From the IMG/VR virus record IMGVR_UViG_3300034103_000451, positions 1 to 25,092 of that record: DNA of 25,092 nucleotides. One strand, given 5' to 3'. Of the stretch, positions 5,447 to 13,460 are shown piece after piece (position 1 is the stretch's first letter; every line of letters starts with the position of its first letter). The DNA is from a virus. Below the pieces are notes generated by a model. That model was not told the origin of the DNA. It did not search any database and was given only the letters and a program-made list of their open reading frames with translations. Position numbers and translations under genes: made by a program.

Positions 5447-6324
5447 GCTGCGATCTCGGTGACGGTGATTGAGGACGCGCACACGCCGCCGAACAGCCGC
5501 GCGCCGTTGTCGCCGTTGAAGGTGAAGGTCGATCCCGCATTGCTCTGCCCGCCGCGCACCTTGAACGTCGTCGCGCTGGTCGTGCCGGCGGTCATGTAGT
5601 GCGAGAACGAGATCTCGATCATCGCGTTAGCGCGGTTGATGATGTCATGCCCGCCAGCCGCCAGCGCATTCGCGGTGCTGTCCTGAAATAGCGCGACCAC
5701 CATATCCCCGAAGGATGAGGCACAGAACACGGTGACGTCGATCCGAAGCTTGTTGCTCGAGTTCGACGGCGTGATCGTCGCCGTCATCAGTTCTGCGCCC
5801 TCTGTGTTTTGCGGGACGCTGTCATCATAGAACATCGCGTTCGTGTTCGTGGCGACTGCGCTGCTCGTCGTGTTGACGACCTGAAGAACCTTGCCCGTCG
5901 TCACCGTGGCGCGTTTCAGCTTGTTGCTGTCGCTTGCATCGAGGATCAACACTTGATCGCTCGCTGCGAAGGTCACGCTGGCCGGCGAAATATTCGCGAG
6001 CTTCAGCGGCGTCAGCGCGCGCGTGTCATCGGTGCCGTTGTTGGCCTCGGTCTGCGTCGCGATCTCGATACGACCGGCGGCGCTTTCGGTCGCGTCCTCG
6101 ACGCCGAGGTTTGTCCTCGCCGCTGCGGCGGTCGCCGCGCCTGTTCCACCGTTCGCGACCGAGAGCGGGATCGATGCTGGCCCGCTGGTGATCGTGGAGA
6201 GGTTGAGGTGGGCGAGCAAGTCATTGAACTTGTCCACCAGGTCCGCGAGGTCAGGACGCGCGAGTTTTGGATCGTCCGTCGCGCTGTCGAGGTTCGCTTT
6301 CGAGGCGTTTGTCGGGAGCGTCAT
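5443..6324 (-). CDS. Tail fibre / receptor-binding protein
   Basis: The 293-aa protein has an N-terminal region 'LVDKFNDLLAHLN' and then two repeat-type motifs that recur in tail fibres: 'VANGGTGAATAAAARTNLGV' (about 57-76) and 'ATQTEANNGTDDTRALTPLK'. The C-terminal about 150 residues are rich in beta-forming residues and S/T/N ('NTNAMFYDDSVPQNTEGAEL', 'SNSSNKLRI') and would form the receptor-binding end. It starts in an ATGA overlap with the tail-tip gene, which suggests attachment to that protein. I see no intramolecular chaperone motif at the C-terminus. Confidence 0.85.
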   Translation of the reverse strand: MTLPTNASKANLDSATDDPKLARPDLADLVDKFNDLLAHLNLSTITSGPASIPLSVANGGTGAATAAAARTNLGVEDATESAAGRIEIATQTEANNGTDDTRALTPLKLANISPASVTFAASDQVLILDASDSNKLKRATVTTGKVLQVVNTTSSAVATNTNAMFYDDSVPQNTEGAELMTATITPSNSSNKLRIDVTVFCASSFGDMVVALFQDSTANALAAGGHDIINRANAMIEISFSHYMTAGTTSATTFKVRGGQSNAGSTFTFNGDNGARLFGGVCASSITVTEIAA

Positions 6325-9128
6325 GCTTGCGGCCCTCGTAGTTCTACATCGATTGTAGCATTGGCGAGTGTACCAGAGGAATTGTAGACTTTGAACTCTG
6401 CCGCCGGCTCACTGTTCACTGTCTGCGTCTTCGATATCAACTCCCACGACCAGCCCGCGCCGACGTTCTGAAGCGCGAGGATACGCGCGGTCGAGATCGC
6501 CGCCAGCTGGCCGCGCGCGCCGATCTTGAAATGTCCCGCCGCGACCGACGAGAACCACGACGCCGTCTCGGTGGCGGTGTTCACATCCTCGTAGGTGTCC
6601 GTATACGCGGACGACGAGATGATCGTGGTCAGGCCAGACAGGACCGGCGTGGCATCTGAGACGCTCGCGCGGATCTGCACATACCGTTTGCCCTCGACCA
6701 GCGCGAGCGCGACCCAGGAGCCGGTGACGGTGCCGTCCGCCTGGGTGCCAGTCTTCATCTCCAGCGTCACTGTGCCGTTCGCCGTCGCCGTCACCAGCGG
6801 CGTGAACGTCACATCGGCCCCGAGATCGAGGACCGGCGTCTCGTAGCGGATCGGGCTGTTGTTCGTGAGGATACTGTCCCAGGTCGAAGGCAAGCTCGAC
6901 CAGGCGCTCGGGAGGTTCGACCAGTTCTGACTGCTGGTCGCGTGGAGCGCGTTGTCGGTGTCCAAGAAGCACGACGTCTTCGTCCCCGGCCATGTCAGCG
7001 ACTGCTCGATCCGCTGGAGCAACACATCGCGCAGCGGCGGATCACCGAGCACGGCGGACGAGATGAAGCGCGCGTCGGTGCTTTCGTTGCCGCTGCTGTC
7101 CACGGTCTTGATGGCGAACCAGTATGTCCCCGAGGCCAGATCGGCGGTCTCATACGGAGACGAGATGAGCAGCCCTTCATGCAACGCCGTCATCGAGGAC
7201 CAGTCGGTCGTCGAGGAGGTCTTGTAGCGGATGCGATAGCCGCCGCCGCTGCGAACGTCCGCCGGAAGGCTCGCAAGGCTCCAGGTGAAACGCCGCGTGC
7301 CGTCCGCGATACGCGCGACCTGAAACGTGTCAGGGCGCGGCGGCGCAGCCGATTTCCCGGCCACCACATGCCCGGTGACCGTCACCCACCCCGACACCAC
7401 GCCGAGACCAGAGATCGATCGGACACGCACATCGTAGGCCGTGCCGTCCTCGACCGGCGCGACGTAGCCGACCGAGACCGAGGCCGAGGACAGCACGCTA
7501 TCCCAGTCGGTCTCGGCGCTCTTCTTCCACGCGAGTTCGTAGTTCGCGACCCTGGCGTCGGACGGCGCGGTCCATGTCGCCTTGATCCGCGAGATGACCG
7601 AACCCTCGGCCAGCTGGAGGATCTCGGCGTCGCCGCTCGCTAGGACTAGTGACGTCGGCGCGCTGACGCTGAATGGATTGGGGAGGTCCGTATCCGGCGC
7701 GGGATCAACCTCTTCCTCATCGGTGCCCGCCGTCCAGTCGTAGACGGTCGAGGCGGTCTCACGCAGATCGAGATCGACGCCGAGGCTACCGTCGCCATCG
7801 GTGACGAAGCGGAGGCCCGTGACCTCAAACGGTTTCGCCGTCCAGCCCATGCGCGTGTTCGTCAGGCCGACCACATCGCCAGGAACGAGGCGATACGCCG
7901 TCAACTTCGCGGCCAGCTGCACGCTGATCTGCTGCCGCGCCTTGCGTAGCTCGATGCGCGCGATGCGCTGCGCGGTCGCCGCCGATGTCGTGAAGGGGAG
8001 ATCGATATCGCGCCACAGCTTCTCGCCGCCGTCGTCGCTGACATAGGTCGCGTTTGTGACCGGAGGGAAATCGCTCGCTTGCCACTTGTTGTCGGGGCTG
8101 ACGAAGGTGCCTTTCACGCCGTTGGCGAGATCGCGGCGGCTCAAGCGCGACGAAACGCGGATAGGCCCGCGCAGATCGGCCTCGGTCAGCGTGATGGTCG
8201 GCGCGGTGTACGCACCAGCGAAAATCGACCATGTCCCACCGACCAACGATGCGCGGCCCGCCATCGCGCCGGTCATCGAGGCGATGATGTCTCTCGGCCT
8301 CTGAGATGTATCGAATGTGCCGTTCGCCGTGTACCGGTCCTCGGTCCCGCCCGCCGCGAGCGTCACGTTCTCGTCGCAGATGTTCGCGGCGGCGATGAGG
8401 TCGGCCTCATCGATGCGCGTCGCATAGTCCACGCCGAGACCGCGTATCGGGTCGGTGAGATAGTCGGCCAGGCAGAGCGCCGCGTTCGCGCTCCAGGCCG
8501 TCGTGGATGTGCGCGGGTCGTAGACCTTCTTGCCCTTCACGACGGCGGTGATATTCGGGATGCCGGACGCGAAGAGGTCCGAATTGTGGGTCAGCCGGAC
8601 GTAGATGCACGCGCGACCACGCTGGCGGTGGTCGGCGGTCCATTTGTCGGACGCCTCGGTGATGAGATCCGCGAAGGCCGTCTGTGTGTCGGTGCCGAGC
8701 TTCTTCTGGACGCGGACATATCCGGCGTATTTGCCAGTTGCGTTGCCCGAGCCGTCGAGCGGCACGATCTCGTCATCGAAGTATATGTCCCCGATCTCCT
8801 CGCATTCATGACCGGCGAGCGTGATGATCAGGTGGAGCTTGGAATTGCTGTCGGTCGTATGCAGGAACGTGATCGCGCCGCCGGTCCGCACCTGGCCGTA
8901 CACCACGCGCCACGGCGTGATCGGCTCGCGCACGGTCTGCGTGCGTTGAGCGCCGGCGAAAGGGTCGCTGAACTTCGGCTGCTTCGGCTTGAAGATAGCC
9001 CCAGCGATGGCCGAAAGCGTCATTGCAACCGCAAGTCCGCCCACTATTCCGACGAGGCTGGCGGCAACGACGCCGCCAATCCCGATGATTTTCACCGCAG
9101 CGGCAATAGCCGGGACAACAAACGGCAT
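6321..9128 (-). CDS. Tail tip / host-specificity protein (J- or megatron-like) with FN3 domains
   Basis: This protein is 935 aa. Its first about 48 residues are strongly hydrophobic (PFVVPAIAAAVKIIGIGG onward), as in J-like tail tip proteins. Residues about 60-480 form the hub region with 'PWRVVYGQVRTGGAITFLH', 'DYLTDPIRGLGVD' and 'LVPGDVVGLTNTRMGW'. Two fibronectin type III-like domains lie at about 490-590 and 595-700, followed by a beta-rich C-terminal region. It forms the central tail-tip spike that contacts the host and triggers DNA ejection. ATG 9128 shares one base with the previous stop; a longer frame to 9320 lies antisense-like inside the preceding gene and is low-complexity. Confidence 0.9.
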   Translation of the reverse strand: MPFVVPAIAAAVKIIGIGGVVAASLVGIVGGLAVAMTLSAIAGAIFKPKQPKFSDPFAGAQRTQTVREPITPWRVVYGQVRTGGAITFLHTTDSNSKLHLIITLAGHECEEIGDIYFDDEIVPLDGSGNATGKYAGYVRVQKKLGTDTQTAFADLITEASDKWTADHRQRGRACIYVRLTHNSDLFASGIPNITAVVKGKKVYDPRTSTTAWSANAALCLADYLTDPIRGLGVDYATRIDEADLIAAANICDENVTLAAGGTEDRYTANGTFDTSQRPRDIIASMTGAMAGRASLVGGTWSIFAGAYTAPTITLTEADLRGPIRVSSRLSRRDLANGVKGTFVSPDNKWQASDFPPVTNATYVSDDGGEKLWRDIDLPFTTSAATAQRIARIELRKARQQISVQLAAKLTAYRLVPGDVVGLTNTRMGWTAKPFEVTGLRFVTDGDGSLGVDLDLRETASTVYDWTAGTDEEEVDPAPDTDLPNPFSVSAPTSLVLASGDAEILQLAEGSVISRIKATWTAPSDARVANYELAWKKSAETDWDSVLSSASVSVGYVAPVEDGTAYDVRVRSISGLGVVSGWVTVTGHVVAGKSAAPPRPDTFQVARIADGTRRFTWSLASLPADVRSGGGYRIRYKTSSTTDWSSMTALHEGLLISSPYETADLASGTYWFAIKTVDSSGNESTDARFISSAVLGDPPLRDVLLQRIEQSLTWPGTKTSCFLDTDNALHATSSQNWSNLPSAWSSLPSTWDSILTNNSPIRYETPVLDLGADVTFTPLVTATANGTVTLEMKTGTQADGTVTGSWVALALVEGKRYVQIRASVSDATPVLSGLTTIISSSAYTDTYEDVNTATETASWFSSVAAGHFKIGARGQLAAISTARILALQNVGAGWSWELISKTQTVNSEPAAEFKVYNSSGTLANATIDVELRGPQA

Positions 9129-9547
9129 CAGACGCCCCAGGCAGCGACGATGCAGCGCGAGGGCATCATCAGTAGCCCCGACTGCGAAAGGCACGCCACG
9201 CGCGCGCCCGCCACGATCCCGGTGGCTTCGGTCTCGCCATAATCGGTCGTGACGAGCACGACATCGCCGCGCTTTGCCATCAGCGTGTTGTTCATGGCCG
9301 GACCTAACGCCTTGCTCCACACCGCACGCAGCCCGCCGCCGGACAGCGCGAGCATCGTGGCGCGCGCGCCCTCCTCGTCGGTGTATTGGCCGCGATAGAG
9401 CGCCACCGGGTCGGTGTCAGTCATCGCGCGGACGCAGTCGCCCGCGAACAGGCCGCAGTCGTGAACGCCCCATTGGAATGGCTTGTCGCGCGCATCCTCA
9501 AACGCAGCGGCGAGCCTCGATGCCCAATCTTCGCGGCGAACGATCAT
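9128..9547 (-). CDS. DUF6950 / NlpC-P60-like tail-tip protein
   Basis: The 139-aa protein contains 'FQWGVHDCGLFAGDCVRAM', where C31 is in the position of the NlpC/P60 nucleophile. It later has 'KRGDVVLVTTDYGETEATGI' and 'SRCIVAAWGV'. This matches the DUF6950 family found between the hub protein and the J/megatron protein in alphaproteobacterial siphophages and gene transfer agents, the slot of the tail cell-wall peptidase. I do not see the second catalytic histidine expected downstream of the 'GDVV' strand, so peptidase activity is doubtful. The start at 9547 overlaps the preceding stop by one base; ATG 9559 is a possible longer start. Confidence 0.82.
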   Translation of the reverse strand: MIVRREDWASRLAAAFEDARDKPFQWGVHDCGLFAGDCVRAMTDTDPVALYRGQYTDEEGARATMLALSGGGLRAVWSKALGPAMNNTLMAKRGDVVLVTTDYGETEATGIVAGARVACLSQSGLLMMPSRCIVAAWGV

Positions 9548-10101
9548 CAGCGGCCCCATGTGATCTGCGCGTCTTGTAGCGATGCAACATACGCGAAACC
9601 GAGATCGCCGGGATAATCTATCGCCTGATCCTCGGGCGTGTAGCGGCGCTCGCGAGCGCGCTCCAGGTCGATCAGTTCGCTCTCGTAGCTGATGGCGATT
9701 GTCGCGGTGTCCTCGCCGTCCTCGATAGCCGGGACATCGAGCCGTCCCTCAAATTGCAGCACCGGGTCTGCCACGACCGAGCCGCCGCTGAAGAACGCGA
9801 GATAGACCCGGCCTGTCTTGCCCGATCGCGCATCGCCAAGCGCGGCAGCGAGCAGATCAGATGGCACGCCTGAGAGCGTCACCGTCAGGCCCGAGGCGCG
9901 GATCTCGTTCGTCTCATCGATGGCCGAGATGCCGAGGAGCGTGCCGACGCCGGACCACGTCTTCCCGTCCCAGGACAGGTTCCCGATGCCCGACCAGAGC
10001 CGGACCCAGCCTGAGGCGAACTCGCCCTCGAACAAAATGCCGACCTCGACGGACGCGGCCTGTAGCTGCGTGATGACGGATGCGGTGAGGTCGCGCGCCA
10101 T
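9547..10101 (-). CDS. Tail-tip / baseplate hub-like protein
   Basis: This is a 184-aa protein with 'VEVGILFEGEFASGWVRLWS', 'LSWDGKTWSGVGTLLGIS', 'IRASGLTVTLSGVPSDL' and a C-terminal 'YESELIDLERARERRYTPED'. It occupies the position of the DUF2163-type hub protein (gp13 of the Rhodobacter gene transfer agent) between the distal-tail protein and the NlpC/P60-like protein, but is shorter than that family. It probably builds the tail-tip ring that carries the J-like protein. The assignment rests on position and these motifs. Stop and start share one base with both neighbours. Confidence 0.7.
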   Translation of the reverse strand: MARDLTASVITQLQAASVEVGILFEGEFASGWVRLWSGIGNLSWDGKTWSGVGTLLGISAIDETNEIRASGLTVTLSGVPSDLLAAALGDARSGKTGRVYLAFFSGGSVVADPVLQFEGRLDVPAIEDGEDTATIAISYESELIDLERARERRYTPEDQAIDYPGDLGFAYVASLQDAQITWGR

Positions 10102-10703
10102 CAGATCGCCTCGACCGCGCCGAAGGCGAGGGTGTAGCGCAAGCCAGAGCCCTGTAGCGCCCAGCCCTGCGTGTTGCTCGCGAGCCGGAACAAGCCCTTG
10201 GCGGCGCTCGTCGTCACGACGGCGTTGTCGGCAGGGCTCTCACGCAAGCGCGGCCAGATGTCGAGCGTGATCTCGCCGCTGCTCTCGGTGGCGTCCAGCA
10301 GCACCTTGTAGAGCCGGTCGCCGATCTGGAAATAGTCGCCCGCCTTGACCGTCGCCCCCGCCGAGAAGCCATCGACCAGCAGCGTCTCGCCGGTCTGGCC
10401 CGCACCCTTGACCAACGGCGTGCCCGCCCATGTTCCACGCGGCGTCGCGCCACCGGGATCGGCTAGGCGGAACGTGCCCCAGGCTCCGCGCAGCGAGGCC
10501 AGCGCGGCGATCCATTCCTCGGCGGCGGGACGTTCCATCTCCGCGACGGTGACGTCCGCTTCCCATCGCGCGCCCTGATGCCGGACCAGCTGCTGTTGCA
10601 ACGTGAACGGCGACGTCGAGACGCCGACCACATTGCCCATGCGGAACTCGACGCGCGCGTAGCCGCCGGATGTCGGGAGGGAGATCGGATAGGAGATCGT
10701 CAT
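10101..10703 (-). CDS. Distal tail protein-like (tail-tip ring) protein
   Basis: The 200-aa protein starts 'MTISYPISLPTSGGYARVEF' and includes 'SPFTLQQQLVRHQGARWEAD', 'LRGAWGTFRLADPGG' and 'GLFRLASNTQGWALQGSGL'. The 'ARWEADVTVAEM.R..AEEW.A.L..LRG..G.F.L.DP' pattern recurs in minor tail proteins encoded right after the tape measure gene, the Dit slot in siphophages. It would cap the tail tube and connect it to the hub protein. The TMP stop lies 3 nt before its ATG. No strong Shine-Dalgarno sequence is visible, so coupling to tape measure translation is likely. Confidence 0.72.
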   Translation of the reverse strand: MTISYPISLPTSGGYARVEFRMGNVVGVSTSPFTLQQQLVRHQGARWEADVTVAEMERPAAEEWIAALASLRGAWGTFRLADPGGATPRGTWAGTPLVKGAGQTGETLLVDGFSAGATVKAGDYFQIGDRLYKVLLDATESSGEITLDIWPRLRESPADNAVVTTSAAKGLFRLASNTQGWALQGSGLRYTLAFGAVEAI

Positions 10704-10706
10704 AGC

Positions 10707-12704
10707 TCAGGTTCCCATCGCGGCGGCGAACGATCCGCCGCGCATCCTGGCGTCCGCCACCGCATCGACGGTCTGGCGCTTGATCTTGGGCATGAGCGCG
10801 GCGATCTCGGCGCGGACGGTCTGGGCGACGCCCACGCTGATCTGGATTGTCTGATTGACCACGGTGGAACCGGTCTGCCCGTTCGGGATGATGCGGCCCG
10901 ACTGACCGGGCATGAATAGCTCTGGCCCCTGCTCACCGACCAGATAGGCGCTGCCCGCCTCGACCGGCCCGCCGAGAGCGCGAGGCCCGCCGAATTGAAT
11001 GCTGGTCGATCCGCCCGGCCCGCGAATGTCGCCTGGCCCGCCGCCGAATAGGCCGCCGAAGGCGCTGGAGAGCCCGCCCATGACGAGGTTCGCGAGCGGC
11101 GTGGTGACCGTCTGGCGCAGGATGATGCGCGCGATGTCCTGAGCGATCCCGGCGAGCACGCCGCGCAGCTTCTCGCCGCGCAAGATCGCGTCCTCGAAAG
11201 CGGACTGGAACGACAGGCCGAGATCGCGCGCGAGGTTCTCGTTCTGCCGCGACTGCTTCTCGATGCCGGTCAGGTATTCGGTCTGCTTCTCGGTGGCCTT
11301 GCGAAACGCCTCGTCCGACATCGCGACCAGTTCGTTGTAGCGTTCCTGGCTGATGATAGCGGCGTCGAGCGCCTGGGCCAGCAGCGCCTGCTGGTCGGCC
11401 CAGCGGCGAGTCGCGGCGGTCAGCGGGTCGAGGGTGTTTTCGAGGGAGGTGACGTCGGCGAGAAGGCGCTTCGACGCTTCCTCACGCGCGCGGGCGGCCT
11501 CTTCCTCTATGCGCCGACGCTCGCGCTGCTTCTCAAGGATGCCGTCAAGCTGCCATCCCTGCTCGCGCTCTTCCTGCGTCCGATCTGCTGCTGCCTTTCG
11601 CAGTTGATCGTATATCGGGATCTGCTCTCGGAGCGCCTTGATCTGTGCTTCAAGGATCGCTGGCTGCGTTGCGCCGACCATCGCAGCCGCGCCGAACTCA
11701 TCTCCTCTGCCGCCGATGCCCTGCTGCATGAGGGCGTCGCGGATGGCCTGAGCCTCTCGGAGTTGACCCTCAAGGTCCGCGAGCCGCCGCCGTGCGCGCT
11801 CGCCGGGGTCTCCAAGAGACCGTTCTTCCGCTTCGTCGTTGAACTTCTTGATCGCATCGGTGAGCGACTCGATCTCGGTCTTGGTCGCCTTCGCCGCATC
11901 CCGCGCCGCCCACATCTGATACGCCACGCCGCCGATAGCCAGCGCCGCACCAGCGACCGCGCCGAACATGCCGAACATGCCCAGCATCTGCGATCCCTGC
12001 TGGACAAACGCCGTTACCGCCGAGCCGCCGGACGCGACCTGCGAGGCGAAGTCTCCGATCTGATAGCCCGCCTGTTGGGCGACCGCGCCGAAGTTCCGGC
12101 CCGATGTTGCAGCAGCCGCCGTGGCCGCGCCGAGCGCCGCCGTCGCAGTCGCGGCGGACATATACCGCTGCTGCGCGAGGCTGATGATCTGCGCGCCGCG
12201 CTCCTGCGAGATGCGCCCGCGCTCCATCGCGGAATTGACGCGGTCCACGATCTGCTCGTAGCGCAGCTGAGACGCAAAGCCCTTGTCGAGAGATGCCTGG
12301 AGGCGGTCCATGCTCGTCGCGGACGACACAATGGTCCGCGTCATCTCCTCCTGCGAGGACGATGTGCGGCGCGTCTGCTCGGACGTTCGGGCAAGCGCCT
12401 GTTCGTATCGCGCCTGAGCGGCGGCGTTCTTCGCCGCCGCATCCTCCTCGGTGATCGCGCCGCGCTGCACGGCCTCGGCGATCAGCTTCTGCGAGCGCGC
12501 CAGTTCGTTCTTCGCCTTGGCCGACCGACGCTCGGCTTCCTCGAATGCCTGGAGCGCCTGAGCCCCGGTCAGGTTCGCGCGCTCGACCTCGGCGGCGCTC
12601 GACGCCATAGCCTCGTTCGCCCTGTCGATCTCCTGCGCTCCGCGCGTGTATTCGCTCGCGTCGAGGCCAGCCTTGAGGATCGATTCCTTCGGCGCGTTGA
12701 TCAT
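10707..12704 (-). CDS. Tail length tape measure protein
   Basis: The protein is 665 aa. The N-terminal about 180 residues are helical and coiled-coil rich ('LKAGLDASEYTRGAQEID', long A/E/R/Q runs). A hydrophobic stretch at about 240-266 (MLGMFGMFGAVAGAALAIGG) may be the part that enters the host membrane. More coiled coil follows, then a glycine-rich part and the typical C-terminal 'GSAYLVGEQGPELFMPGQSG' near residue 590. By the usual rule of about 0.15 nm per residue the tail would be roughly 100 nm, a rough estimate. It begins in an ATGA overlap with the frameshifted chaperone, the classic siphophage order. Confidence 0.93.
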   Translation of the reverse strand: MINAPKESILKAGLDASEYTRGAQEIDRANEAMASSAAEVERANLTGAQALQAFEEAERRSAKAKNELARSQKLIAEAVQRGAITEEDAAAKNAAAQARYEQALARTSEQTRRTSSSQEEMTRTIVSSATSMDRLQASLDKGFASQLRYEQIVDRVNSAMERGRISQERGAQIISLAQQRYMSAATATAALGAATAAAATSGRNFGAVAQQAGYQIGDFASQVASGGSAVTAFVQQGSQMLGMFGMFGAVAGAALAIGGVAYQMWAARDAAKATKTEIESLTDAIKKFNDEAEERSLGDPGERARRRLADLEGQLREAQAIRDALMQQGIGGRGDEFGAAAMVGATQPAILEAQIKALREQIPIYDQLRKAAADRTQEEREQGWQLDGILEKQRERRRIEEEAARAREEASKRLLADVTSLENTLDPLTAATRRWADQQALLAQALDAAIISQERYNELVAMSDEAFRKATEKQTEYLTGIEKQSRQNENLARDLGLSFQSAFEDAILRGEKLRGVLAGIAQDIARIILRQTVTTPLANLVMGGLSSAFGGLFGGGPGDIRGPGGSTSIQFGGPRALGGPVEAGSAYLVGEQGPELFMPGQSGRIIPNGQTGSTVVNQTIQISVGVAQTVRAEIAALMPKIKRQTVDAVADARMRGGSFAAAMGT

Positions 12705-13458
12705 TTCTTCCCCTCGATCTCGCCGCGCACGGCGAAGAACTCGCGATCCACTCGCATGATCAGTGCCACCTCATCCGGCCTCATCTCCGCGCCGGTCAGC
12801 CTCGACCATGCGTCGAGATCGGCCCAGGATAGCGGCTCGGCACCGTTGAAGCCGACGCGGCGACCCTGGTGGAGATCGAGCCACGCGGACCAGATGTGCT
12901 CGCCCCATGCGGGCAGCGGTGGCCCGTCGAGCCCCGCAGGGCGGCGTCCTAGCTGCCGCGCGACACTCTCCAGATGGTCGCGCTTGCGGCCACCCTTGCG
13001 CGGCAAGTCCAGGTCGAAACGGTGATGCGCGAAAGCGATCAGGTCGCCGTCGCGCTCAACCAGTTTCCCAGGTCGCCTATGTGCTCCTCGACCTGACGGC
13101 GGACCCAGGCAAAGGTCGGATCGCTCATCAATTCGCGCTTCGCCGCTTCGTCACACTCGACGTCGAGCGGGTCGCCGGCCAGCGAGTAGAGCCGCCAGCC
13201 GGTGATGAGCGCGACGAGCATCCCGACCTGTTCGGCCTCGATGTCATCGGCGGTCAGCTTCGCCGCGCGGCGATCGAGGCGCGCGATAGCGGATGCGCGA
13301 CGCTGCGCGCCAGCCTCGCGGCTGTCGAGCGACAGGCAGTCGATGTACGCCGGATCGCCATCGCGCGACAGAAGAGGCGGACGACCGGCGACGGGGATCG
13401 AGAGATAGCAGCGCGTCGGCTTGTCCACCGACGCGCCGAGACCGGCGAAACGCGACAT
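12701..13458 (-). CDS. Tail assembly chaperone, -1 frameshift fusion (GpGT-like)
   Basis: Ribosomes that slip -1 at GGGAAAC (13069-13063) join the first 132 codons of the upstream frame to 120 codons of the downstream frame, giving about 252 aa. The downstream frame has no stop between the slip site and 12704 and reads LVERDGDLIAFAHHRFDLDL just after the slip, then 'PRKGGRKRDHLESVARQLGR' and ends in 'RGEIEGKK'. It has no ATG of its own; only TTG 13006 exists, without a clear ribosome-binding site. In lambda the equivalent GpG and GpGT bind the tape measure and recruit tail tube subunits. Here the fusion stops in an ATGA overlap with the tape measure start, the conserved arrangement. The slip itself is inferred. 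Confidence 0.85.
13039..13458 (-). CDS. Tail assembly chaperone, unshifted form (GpG-like)
   Basis: The 139-aa zero-frame product starts 'MSRFAGLGASVDKPTRCYL', contains 'RRAAKLTADDIEAEQVGMLV' and 'WRLYSLAGDPLDVECDEAAK', and ends 'GDLGNWLSATAT'. It follows the tail tube gene with a 2-nt gap and precedes the tape measure gene, the fixed position of the GpG chaperone. The late placement of the slip heptamer, seven codons before the stop, is also typical. The protein is not expected in the virion. Confidence 0.82.
   Translation of the reverse strand: MSRFAGLGASVDKPTRCYLSIPVAGRPPLLSRDGDPAYIDCLSLDSREAGAQRRASAIARLDRRAAKLTADDIEAEQVGMLVALITGWRLYSLAGDPLDVECDEAAKRELMSDPTFAWVRRQVEEHIGDLGNWLSATAT
13063..13069 (-). 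promoter_or_regulatory. Programmed -1 ribosomal frameshift site (GGGAAAC)
   Basis: On the minus strand the zero-frame codons are CTG GGA AAC, giving the X XXY YYZ heptamer G GGA AAC. A slip to the -1 frame keeps pairing at both sites and enters the open frame that ends at 12701. Lambda uses the related GGGAAAG between its G and T genes. I did not identify a definite downstream pseudoknot. Confidence 0.85.
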
Positions 13459-13460
13459 GC

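Noticed and set aside
8079-9242. 387-codon plus-strand open frame
   Set aside because: It is antisense to the well-supported tail-tip gene, with arginine-rich sequence and no motif.
6321-9320. Longer start for the tail-tip protein at 9320
   Set aside because: The extra 64 residues are R/H/D low-complexity and lie inside the preceding gene; ATG 9128 overlaps the previous stop by one base and begins a sensible hydrophobic N-terminus.
12701-13006. Independent gene starting at TTG 13006
   Set aside because: There is no clear ribosome-binding site, and the frame is open further upstream to a GGGAAAC slip site in the chaperone gene, so a frameshift product explains it better.
11604-13025. 473-codon plus-strand open frame
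   Set aside because: It is antisense to the tape measure and chaperone genes; its sequence mirrors their codon pattern and has no domain.
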